From an uncultured Comamonadaceae bacterium (GTDB lineage Bacteria > Pseudomonadota > Gammaproteobacteria > Burkholderiales > Burkholderiaceae_C): a DNA stretch of 5,108 nucleotides. The DNA is taken from the NCBI GenBank assembly GCA_937871735.1, contig CALMOI010000082.1, positions 1 to 5,108 of the forward strand, written 5' to 3'. Every line of letters begins with the position of its first letter. Positions within the stretch are counted from its first letter, which is position 1. Below are positions 1 through 4,642 of the stretch, one piece after another. The position numbers and the translations under genes are program-made. The notes under the pieces were generated by a model, which worked only from the letters and a program-made list of their open reading frames with translations, did not search any database and was not told the DNA's origin.

Positions 1-832
1 AGCCGACTTGGACTTGCAGCGTCAACCAGTCCCAAGCGCGCAGCGGCCCATAGCTGAAGGTGTTAGACAACAAGGTCACACCAAAGCCCAAGGCCAGCGC
101 CAAAGCCACCAACACCAACCGATGCCCACGCGCTGGACTGATGGTGGACACCAGCAGACACGGTGCCAACGCCCCCAGCACCACGGCCAGCAACTCCCCC
201 CCGATGGAGAGCGGGGGCCACACCTCAGGTCGCAAAGGCCACCACATCGACAAACCTTGCGGCTCGGCCAACGCGCTGCTCACAAACAGTTCCAGTTGCG
301 CCAGCACCTGCCCCAAACCCAGCGGTACCGGTGCCGGAAACAGCAGCGCCACCGGCCACAGCGCCAGCAGCACCAAAGCCCCGCGCGCATCAGTTACAAA
401 CCAGCGCACCCGAAAACGACTCCAGCGGGCAATAGCGCCCAGTCGCTCCAAGCCCCACGCCAGCAACGCGCCCACCCCCGCGCCGCTCCAGTTCAGCGCC
501 AGATCCATCAGCGATGGCACCCGCGTCGGCAAGTAAATTTGCAAGGTCTCCATGAGCAGCGACATCAGCCCACCGGCCATCGTCGCCAGCAGCACCGCAG
601 GCCAGCGCCGATGCGAGCGCAGTACACCCAAGCACAGCAAAAAGCCAAAAGGGATGTAGCCCAGCAGATTGACTGCCTTGTCGAACATCGCCGCACGCGG
701 CACAGGCGAATGGACGAACACCTGCCAAGGCGAGAGTCCTTGCGTGCGCCAGCCAATGAAGGGGTACAAGCTGGCGTAAACAATCAAGACCACGTAGATC
801 AGCGCCAACAGCCAAGCCGAAGTTCTACGCAC
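1..832 (-). CDS. VanZ-family multi-pass membrane protein (3' end outside window)
   Basis: The 277 visible codons run off the left edge with no stop. The N-terminal part matches the VanZ-like domain: a first membrane helix at about residues 6-24 ending in YASLYPF, a DKAVNLLGYIPFGFLL segment at 51-66, then METLQIYLPTRVPSLMDLALN around 94-114, the E..Q.Y.P.R....D...N pattern of the family. At least three more hydrophobic stretches follow (about 146-160, 206-222 and 230-250), so the protein is larger than teicoplanin-resistance VanZ. VanZ-like proteins are membrane proteins of mostly unknown role; resistance should not be assumed. The start chosen is GTG at 832-830, the first start codon after an in-frame TGA, giving MRRTSAWLLALIYVV. 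No convincing Shine-Dalgarno is visible. It lies 15 bp after hemJ on the same strand, so co-transcription and perhaps translational coupling are likely. Confidence 0.85.
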   Translation of the reverse strand, partial: MRRTSAWLLALIYVVLIVYASLYPFIGWRTQGLSPWQVFVHSPVPRAAMFDKAVNLLGYIPFGFLLCLGVLRSHRRWPAVLLATMAGGLMSLLMETLQIYLPTRVPSLMDLALNWSGAGVGALLAWGLERLGAIARWSRFRVRWFVTDARGALVLLALWPVALLFPAPVPLGLGQVLAQLELFVSSALAEPQGLSMWWPLRPEVWPPLSIGGELLAVVLGALAPCLLVSTISPARGHRLVLVALALALGFGVTLLSNTFSYGPLRAWDWLTLQVQVG

Positions 833-847
833 CGCACACCACCATAC

Positions 848-1276
848 TCAGAACGGCTTGACTACCACCAGCACCACCGCCACCAGCAACAGCACCACCG
901 GAACTTCGTTGAACCAGCGAAACCACACATGGCTGCGCGTGCAAGTCTGCGCCACAAATTTACGCAGCAATCGACCACACGCATGGTGATAACCCAGTAC
1001 CAGCGCCACCACCGTGAGCTTGGCATGCATCCAGCCATTGCCCGGCCCTTTGCCGATGCCATAACCCAACCACAACCACAGCCCCAAGCCCACAGCGGGC
1101 ACGGCCAAGATCGTGGTGAAGCGCATCAGTTTGTGCGCCATCAGCAGCAGGCGCTCACGCTCGGCGACAGAACCCGGCGCAACCATCGCCAAGTTGACAA
1201 AAATCCGAGGCAGGTAGAACAAGCCAGCGAACCAGCTGGCGACGAAGACGATGTGTAAAGATTTGATCCAGAGCAT
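848..1276 (-). CDS. hemJ: HemJ, protoporphyrinogen IX oxidase
   Basis: A 142-residue integral membrane protein of normal length for the HemJ/UPF0093 family. HemJ oxidises protoporphyrinogen IX to protoporphyrin IX, the penultimate step of heme synthesis, in the inner membrane of bacteria lacking HemG and HemY. The sequence shows the typical start MLWIKSLHIVFVASWFAGLFYLPR with conserved His8, the GWMHAKL motif with Lys86, the GYHHACGRLLRKF segment and the terminal WFNEVPVVLLL...VVVKPF helix. Four hydrophobic segments are visible (about 6-27, 50-72, 84-100 and 124-140). The start is ATG at 1276-1274. A purine run, AGGGG, sits about 17 nt upstream, far for a Shine-Dalgarno. A strong terminator lies only 31 bp upstream, so expression probably depends on read-through from the promoter at 1414-1442 or on an unseen promoter. 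VanZ follows on the same strand; hemB diverges on the other side. Confidence 0.93.
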   Translation of the reverse strand: MLWIKSLHIVFVASWFAGLFYLPRIFVNLAMVAPGSVAERERLLLMAHKLMRFTTILAVPAVGLGLWLWLGYGIGKGPGNGWMHAKLTVVALVLGYHHACGRLLRKFVAQTCTRSHVWFRWFNEVPVVLLLVAVVLVVVKPF

Positions 1277-1289
1277 GGCCCAAGTTTAG

Positions 1290-1339
1290 GCCACCCCTGC
1301 GACAGGCAAAAAAAACCCCAGCACACGGGCTGGGGTGGC
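1290..1339. repeat. Imperfect 11-bp inverted repeat spanning the hemJ-upstream terminator
   Basis: On the plus strand GCCACCCCTGC (1290-1300) and GCTGGGGTGGC (1329-1339) are complementary at 10 of 11 positions. The right arm contains the 5' half of the terminator stem as read on the minus strand. In a read-through transcript the same bases can therefore pair either inside the terminator or with the purine-rich GGGGTGGC segment just upstream of the hemJ start. Whether this folding occurs is inference. Confidence 0.45.
1308..1335 (-). terminator. Strong intrinsic terminator upstream of hemJ
   Basis: Read on the minus strand: CCCCAGC, a 6-nt loop, GCTGGGG (a perfect 7-bp GC-rich stem, 1335-1316), then eight T (1315-1308). 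Only the minus direction has the adjoining U-tract, so it ends transcripts coming from the promoter at 1414-1442. It lies upstream of, not after, the hemJ reading frame, which suggests small RNA termination or attenuation. Confidence 0.88.
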
Positions 1340-1406
1340 AAGCCTTTTTGCTGTCACACATTAAGGCCCCGCTCAGGGAGGAAAAGCGGGAGGCAGCGTA
1401 CTGCCT
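1308..1406 (-). ncRNA. Candidate small RNA or attenuating hemJ leader, about 99 nt
   Basis: The element reads like a complete short transcription unit on the minus strand. The promoter at 1442-1414 predicts initiation near 1406-1407, at the first base of a 6-bp hairpin (AGGCAG-UACG-CUGCCU, 1406-1391). It abuts a second hairpin (CCCGCU...AGCGGG, 1390-1368) with an 11-nt loop, UUUCCUCCCUG, containing the anti-Shine-Dalgarno-like CCUCC. A spacer of about 32 nt follows, then an intrinsic terminator (1335-1308). Such an order is typical of stable trans-acting small RNAs with C-rich loops. Because hemJ starts 31 bp beyond the terminator, it could equally be a 5' leader controlling hemJ by attenuation. 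A short frame starting ATG at 1361 runs through the terminator and looks non-coding. I do not recognise a named RNA family. Confidence 0.6.
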
Positions 1407-1413
1407 GACGCTG

Positions 1414-1442
1414 ACTATAGCAAACTAAAGTTCTAACCTCAA
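1414..1442 (-). promoter_or_regulatory. Sigma-70-type promoter for the small RNA/hemJ leader
   Basis: On the minus strand, TTGAGG (1442-1437) matches four of six -35 consensus bases and TATAGT (1419-1414) matches five of six -10 bases, separated by exactly 17 bp. The predicted start falls around 1406-1407, at the base of the first hairpin of the downstream RNA. It is the best promoter match I found in this intergenic region and is the likely source of transcription for the RNA and, by read-through, hemJ and the VanZ gene. Confidence 0.65.
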
Positions 1443-1504
1443 GCCGGAAACCGCTACTAGAGCACCCAACCTAGGCAAAGCTGTGCATACATACGTGCAA
1501 CCGT

Positions 1505-1549
1505 TGCAAAATTCACGAGTCCGCATTGGACTTGGCGCACAATTTTGCA
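1505..1549. promoter_or_regulatory. Inverted repeat overlapping the hemB translation start region
   Basis: TGCAAAATT (1505-1513) and AATTTTGCA (1541-1549) form a perfect 9-bp inverted repeat with a 27-bp centre; the right arm ends one base before the hemB ATG. An outer pair, GTGCAA (1495-1500) and TTGCAC (1545-1550), offers an alternative pairing. It may be an operator or an mRNA hairpin. I found no convincing -10/-35 pair for hemB in 1443-1550 and no clear Shine-Dalgarno, so how hemB is initiated is unresolved. Confidence 0.4.
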
Positions 1550-1550
1550 C

Positions 1551-2564
1551 ATGACCCCTTACGCACCCTACCCTCTTGGCCGTCCCCGTCGCTTGCGCCG
1601 TGATGAATTTACCCGCAATTTGGTGCGTGAACACGCCCTCAGCACCAACGATTTGATCTACCCGGTATTTGTACTGGAAGGCAGCCAGCGCCGTGAAGCC
1701 GTGGCCTCCATGCCCGGTGTGGAACGCCTCAGCTTAGACCTGCTGCTGCCCGTGGCCGAAGAATGCGTGCAACTGGGCATCCCGGTGCTGGCACTGTTCC
1801 CCGTCATCAGCGCCAGCTTGAAAGACGAAATCGGCAGCGAAGCCAGCAACCCCGAAGGCTTGGTGCCCACCGTGGTGCGCGAACTCAAAAAGCGCTTCCC
1901 AGAACTGGGCGTGATGACCGATGTGGCCCTCGACCCCTACACCAGCCACGGCCAAGACGGCCTGCTGGACGACAGCGGCTACATCATCAACGACGCTACC
2001 GTCGAAGTGCTGATACGCCAAGCCCTGAACCACGCCGCCGCAGGCGTGGACATCGTGGCCCCCAGCGACATGATGGATGGCCGCATCGGTGCCATTCGCA
2101 TGGCGCTAGAGCAAGCTGGTCACGTTCACACCCGCATCATGGCCTACAGCGCCAAGTACGCCAGCGCCTTTTACGGCCCGTTCCGTGATGCGGTTGGCTC
2201 ATCGGCCAACTTGGGCAAGAGCAACAAAAAGGTCTACCAAATGGATCCGGGCAACAGCGACGAGGCCCTGCGCGAAGTTGCAATGGACATTGCTGAAGGC
2301 GCGGACATGGTGATGGTCAAGCCCGGTATGCCTTACTTGGATATCGTGCAGCGCATTAAAAAAGAGTTCAAAGTGCCGACTTTTGCCTATCAAGTGTCTG
2401 GCGAATATGCCATGCTCAAAGCGGCAGCGCACAATGGCTGGCTTGATCATGATCTGGTCATGATGGAAAGTTTGCTCGCATTCAAGCGGGCTGGCGCGGA
2501 TGGCGTACTCACCTACTTCGCACTGGATGCGGCGCGGCGCATCACATCGCCTTACCACATGTAA
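1551..2564 (+). CDS. hemB: HemB, porphobilinogen synthase (5-aminolevulinate dehydratase)
   Basis: Cytosolic enzyme condensing two 5-aminolevulinate molecules to porphobilinogen, the common early step of tetrapyrrole synthesis; family members work as homo-octamers. The 337-residue product has normal length. Visible motifs are RRDEFTRNLVREH near the N terminus, the Schiff-base lysines in YSAKYAS (Lys202) and VMVKPGMPYLD (Lys257), and the metal loop DVALDPYTSHGQDG. There Ala126, Asp128 and Asp136 occupy positions that are cysteines in zinc enzymes, so this is the Mg-dependent, zinc-independent type known from Pseudomonas and Bradyrhizobium. I chose ATG at 1551, giving MTPYAPYPLGRPRR; an in-frame TTG two codons earlier is possible but less likely. 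No clear Shine-Dalgarno precedes either. It diverges from hemJ, linking two heme steps. Its last codons form half of a hairpin. Confidence 0.97.
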   Translation: MTPYAPYPLGRPRRLRRDEFTRNLVREHALSTNDLIYPVFVLEGSQRREAVASMPGVERLSLDLLLPVAEECVQLGIPVLALFPVISASLKDEIGSEASNPEGLVPTVVRELKKRFPELGVMTDVALDPYTSHGQDGLLDDSGYIINDATVEVLIRQALNHAAAGVDIVAPSDMMDGRIGAIRMALEQAGHVHTRIMAYSAKYASAFYGPFRDAVGSSANLGKSNKKVYQMDPGNSDEALREVAMDIAEGADMVMVKPGMPYLDIVQRIKKEFKVPTFAYQVSGEYAMLKAAAHNGWLDHDLVMMESLLAFKRAGADGVLTYFALDAARRITSPYHM

Positions 2565-2580
2565 TGTGGTAAGATTTATT
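2551..2580 (+). terminator. Perfect hairpin overlapping the hemB stop codon, probable terminator
   Basis: CTTACCACAT (2551-2560), a 3-nt loop GTA, and ATGTGGTAAG (2564-2573) form a perfect 10-bp stem followed by the AT-rich ATTTATT. The TAA stop lies at the loop and the base of the right arm. The tail is not a clean U-run, so termination could be partial, or the hairpin may protect the mRNA 3' end. Confidence 0.55.
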
Positions 2581-2637
2581 AATCAATTAATCAATTAATC
2601 AATTAATCAATTAATCAATTAATCAATTAATCAATTA
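2579..2637. repeat. Octanucleotide tandem repeat, seven exact copies of TTAATCAA plus TTA
   Basis: Seven identical, uninterrupted 8-bp units run from 2579 to 2634, followed by three bases of an eighth. A further isolated TTAATCAA occurs at 2677-2684. The array is entirely intergenic, between the hemB terminator hairpin and the ATPase-phosphatase gene, ending 65 bp before that gene's start. Perfect copies suggest recent slippage and variable copy number. Each unit junction also gives AATCAA-N4-TCA, one base off the IHF consensus WATCAA-N4-TTR. It contrasts sharply with the GC-rich flanking genes. Confidence 0.95.
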
Positions 2638-2656
2638 TACCGCAAAATTGAAGCAA

Positions 2657-2687
2657 TTGACAGTGTTGGTTAACTTTTAATCAAAAT
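2657..2687 (+). promoter_or_regulatory. Possible promoter for the ATPase-phosphatase gene
   Basis: TTGACA (2657-2662) is an exact -35 consensus. The best -10 at tolerable distance is CAAAAT (2682-2687), four of six matches but with a long 19-bp spacer; TTTAAT (2676-2681) is a better hexamer but only 13 bp away. If the CAAAAT element is used, transcription would begin a few bases before the GTG at 2702 and the mRNA would be almost leaderless. The octamer array lies about 20 bp upstream of the -35, where an UP element or activator would act. Confidence 0.3.
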
Positions 2688-2701
2688 TAATTGAAAAATA
2701 A

Positions 2702-4024
2702 GTGGAAAACCCCTTTAAATACGAAAAAATCCTCACTGCCGAAGGCTACGGTGTCTCTTTCGGCACACGGGTGATCTTGGCGGACTTGCATTTTGAAGTC
2801 CCCCGACAAGGCATCACCGTGCTGATGGGGCCTGTGGGTACAGGCAAATCAACGTTATTGCGCTCAATCGCGGGTCTTAATAATCCGAGTTTGAATTTTC
2901 GGCAATGGGGGCGAGTGGAATATGACGGTGAAGTGCTCAATCCCGAACAACACCCCATCTTGGTGCAGCAGCAAATTCGATTGCTCAGTAAATCGGTCTA
3001 CGAGCACCTGATTGACGGTCTGCGTGCCGAGTGGACTGACAGCCCCCACGAGCTGCGCGCCCACGTCGAGCAGGTGTTGACGGAGTTGAACGTGCCTGAA
3101 TTGCTGTACATGCTGCGCGTGCACAGCGTGGACTTGCCCATCGTGCTGCAACGGGTGGTTGCGATTGTCAGTGCGGCGCTGATGCGTCCCAAGCTGCTGT
3201 TGATTGACGAGCCAACCTCAGGCTTAACGGGCTCTGATGAGTTTTTAATGCTCGAAATGCTGCGCAACCTCGGCAAGACTCGCCCGCTGGTCGTGGTGCT
3301 GCACAACCAAAAGCAAGCCCGTAACTTGGCCCGTCACGTCATGCTGCTGGCAGGTGGTCGCATTCAAGCTCAATGCGCTACTGACGAGTTTTTTGATAAT
3401 CCTCCTAACCCTATCGTTGAGCACTTTGTGCGCACTGGCAGTTGCGATGTGCCCTCGCCCGATGCCGATCCTGAGTCACTGGCCGACCACATCACCCCGC
3501 CACCAGCTCTGCCCCTAGCAGCGCAACTGGCCGTGCAAGTCACCCCGGAATATCGCGGCCCGAATGGTTTTCGCTGGATCGTGCCCGGCAAAGTTGCAGG
3601 CACGCCCATGCCCGGCGTGGTGCAAAACATGGATTTCGATTTGGTGTCCCTGCGCACTATGGGCATCACCATGCTGATCACGCTGACTGAAACCGACTTC
3701 CCGCAAGAAGCGCTGCACCGCCACGGCTTGCGCAACCTGCATCTGCCCATCCGCGACCGCGAACCGCCCACGCTGGCCCAAGTCAAGATGCTGATTGCAC
3801 GCATGGATGCCCTGCTCAAAAAAGGTGAAGTGCTCGCCGTTCACTGCTTGGCCGGACTGGGGCGCACCGGCACCGTACTGGCCAGCTGGCTCATCCAAGA
3901 TGGCTTGAGCGCTCAAGCTGCACTGGATCGAATTCGCAAAATCGAGCCGGGTTACGTGCAGTCGGTAGAGCAAGAGCAATTCTTAGAATTGGTGGCTGAA
4001 AATTTGCAAAAGTCGCGGCGATGA
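2702..4024 (+). CDS. ABC-type ATPase domain fused to a dual-specificity/tyrosine phosphatase domain
   Basis: A 440-residue two-domain protein with no visible signal peptide or membrane segment, so probably cytosolic. Residues 10-245 form an ABC-ATPase: Walker A GPVGTGKST (43-51, Lys49), a Q-loop candidate in LVQQQIRLLSKSVYEHL, Walker B LLLIDEP (165-171, Asp169/Glu170) and switch His201 in VVLHNQ. Layout around Walker A and the Q-loop resembles PstB, but the LSGGQ signature is replaced by DLPIVLQR (144-151) and the D-loop Asp by GLTGSDE. After a Pro/Ala-rich linker (about 248-285), residues 290-435 form a phosphatase: FRWIVPGKVAGTPMPG entry motif, probable general acid Asp352 in LPIRDREPP and the CX5R loop HCLAGLGRTG (Cys382, Arg388). 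Substrate and partner are unknown, and no permease is visible here. GTG at 2702 directly follows an in-frame TAA, so no earlier start is possible; no Shine-Dalgarno is visible. I know no characterised member. Confidence 0.92.
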   Translation: MENPFKYEKILTAEGYGVSFGTRVILADLHFEVPRQGITVLMGPVGTGKSTLLRSIAGLNNPSLNFRQWGRVEYDGEVLNPEQHPILVQQQIRLLSKSVYEHLIDGLRAEWTDSPHELRAHVEQVLTELNVPELLYMLRVHSVDLPIVLQRVVAIVSAALMRPKLLLIDEPTSGLTGSDEFLMLEMLRNLGKTRPLVVVLHNQKQARNLARHVMLLAGGRIQAQCATDEFFDNPPNPIVEHFVRTGSCDVPSPDADPESLADHITPPPALPLAAQLAVQVTPEYRGPNGFRWIVPGKVAGTPMPGVVQNMDFDLVSLRTMGITMLITLTETDFPQEALHRHGLRNLHLPIRDREPPTLAQVKMLIARMDALLKKGEVLAVHCLAGLGRTGTVLASWLIQDGLSAQAALDRIRKIEPGYVQSVEQEQFLELVAENLQKSRR

Positions 4025-4049
4025 ATCTGTCACGACCCGAATACTGTTC

Positions 4050-4080
4050 TTTACATCAAATTTAACCACCCAGCTAGAAT
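4050..4080 (+). promoter_or_regulatory. Candidate promoter of the Roadblock-like gene
   Basis: TTTACA (4050-4055) and TAGAAT (4075-4080) each match five of six consensus bases, but the spacer is 19 bp, longer than ideal. The predicted start near 4087 would leave a leader of about 70 nt before the ATG at 4157. No hairpin with a U-run follows the preceding gene, so read-through from it also remains possible. Confidence 0.4.
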
Positions 4081-4156
4081 GGTTTTCTAAGTAGCATCCG
4101 CCTCACCTACACTTGCCCACCTTTCACGATAAACCCCTATTCAGGAATCACCCACC

Positions 4157-4561
4157 ATGAGCCTCAACGCTACCCTGACCAAGGTCATTCCCACCATTCC
4201 CGAATGCGTTGCCGCAGGTTATGTGGACATCGAATCGGGCATGTTGCTCGGCGTTAAAACCGTCGATTCACACCCCTCTGAAGTGCTGAACTTGGTGGCC
4301 GCCGCCACGGCTGACCTGTTCCAAGGCCCGAACGTGAGCATGATTGAAAAGATGTTCAACAAGTCGCGCGGCATCCCGGAACAAGGCCACCACTACTTCC
4401 AAGAAATGATCGTCAACAGCGACAACCTGCTGCACGTGTTCATTCGCGGTAAAAAGTACACCAACCACGTCACCGTGTTCGTGTGCCGCAAGTCCGCCAA
4501 CTTGGGCATGGCGCTGACCAAGGCACGCATGTCGCTGCCGGAAATCGAAGCCTCGGTTTAA
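4157..4561 (+). CDS. Small Roadblock/LC7-like protein
   Basis: A 134-residue soluble protein without signal peptide or membrane helix. The order of elements suits a Roadblock/LC7 (longin-type) fold: paired strands around GYVDIESGMLLGV (21-33), a helix over SEVLNLVAAATADLF (41-55), a central strand/turn region (about 80-111) with HVFIRGKK and HVTVFVCRK, and a terminal helix starting SANLGMALTKARMSLPEIE, recalling the NLG...-helix end of MglB-like proteins. Roadblock proteins bind or regulate small GTPases or kinases in bacteria and archaea; no GTPase gene is visible here. The assignment is by pattern, without an alignment. ATG at 4157 is supported by AGGA at 4143-4146, 10 nt upstream, the clearest Shine-Dalgarno in the window. 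Strongly GC-biased third positions, its own probable promoter and a terminator suggest a well-expressed, largely monocistronic gene. It follows the ATPase-phosphatase gene by 132 bp. Confidence 0.8.
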   Translation: MSLNATLTKVIPTIPECVAAGYVDIESGMLLGVKTVDSHPSEVLNLVAAATADLFQGPNVSMIEKMFNKSRGIPEQGHHYFQEMIVNSDNLLHVFIRGKKYTNHVTVFVCRKSANLGMALTKARMSLPEIEASV

Positions 4562-4602
4562 GCACCACACCCCCGAGCCCACAGGCATCGGGGCTGGGTT
4601 AT

Positions 4603-4631
4603 AAAAGGAGCGCACCGACGCTCCTTTTTTT
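4603..4631 (+). terminator. Intrinsic terminator after the Roadblock-like gene
   Basis: AGGAGCG (4606-4612), loop CACCGA, CGCTCCT (4619-4625) form a perfect 7-bp stem, extendable by three A-T pairs (4603-4605 with 4626-4628), ending in seven T (4625-4631). A second hairpin, CCCCGA (4571-4576) with TCGGGG (4588-4593), precedes it just after the stop codon. Confidence 0.92.
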
Positions 4632-4642
4632 CGCCCTTTCTC

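Noticed and set aside
390..815. Minus-strand frame of 141 codons with hydrophobic character
   Set aside because: It is an out-of-frame reading on the same strand as the VanZ gene; the VanZ motifs are in the other frame.
8..1258. Open plus-strand frame of 416 codons
   Set aside because: It is antisense to the VanZ and hemJ genes; its Gln/Arg/His-rich, low-complexity product has no domain pattern and arises from GC-rich codon structure on the opposite strand.
1155..1361. Short minus-strand frame starting ATG at 1361 as a possible hemJ leader peptide
   Set aside because: It runs through the terminator and deep into hemJ out of frame, with no Shine-Dalgarno and no run of regulatory codons.
1545..1550. 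TTG at 1545 as the hemB start
   Set aside because: ATG at 1551 is two codons later, in frame, and gives an N terminus and length typical of HemB.
2579..2637. Repeat array considered as CRISPR or replication-origin iterons
   Set aside because: Units are 8 bp with no spacers, and there is no replication gene or DnaA-box cluster nearby.
4075..4089. TAGAA/TTCTA hairpin as a terminator of the ATPase-phosphatase gene
   Set aside because: The stem is only 5 bp, AT-rich, and no T-run follows; it overlaps a better promoter -10 match.
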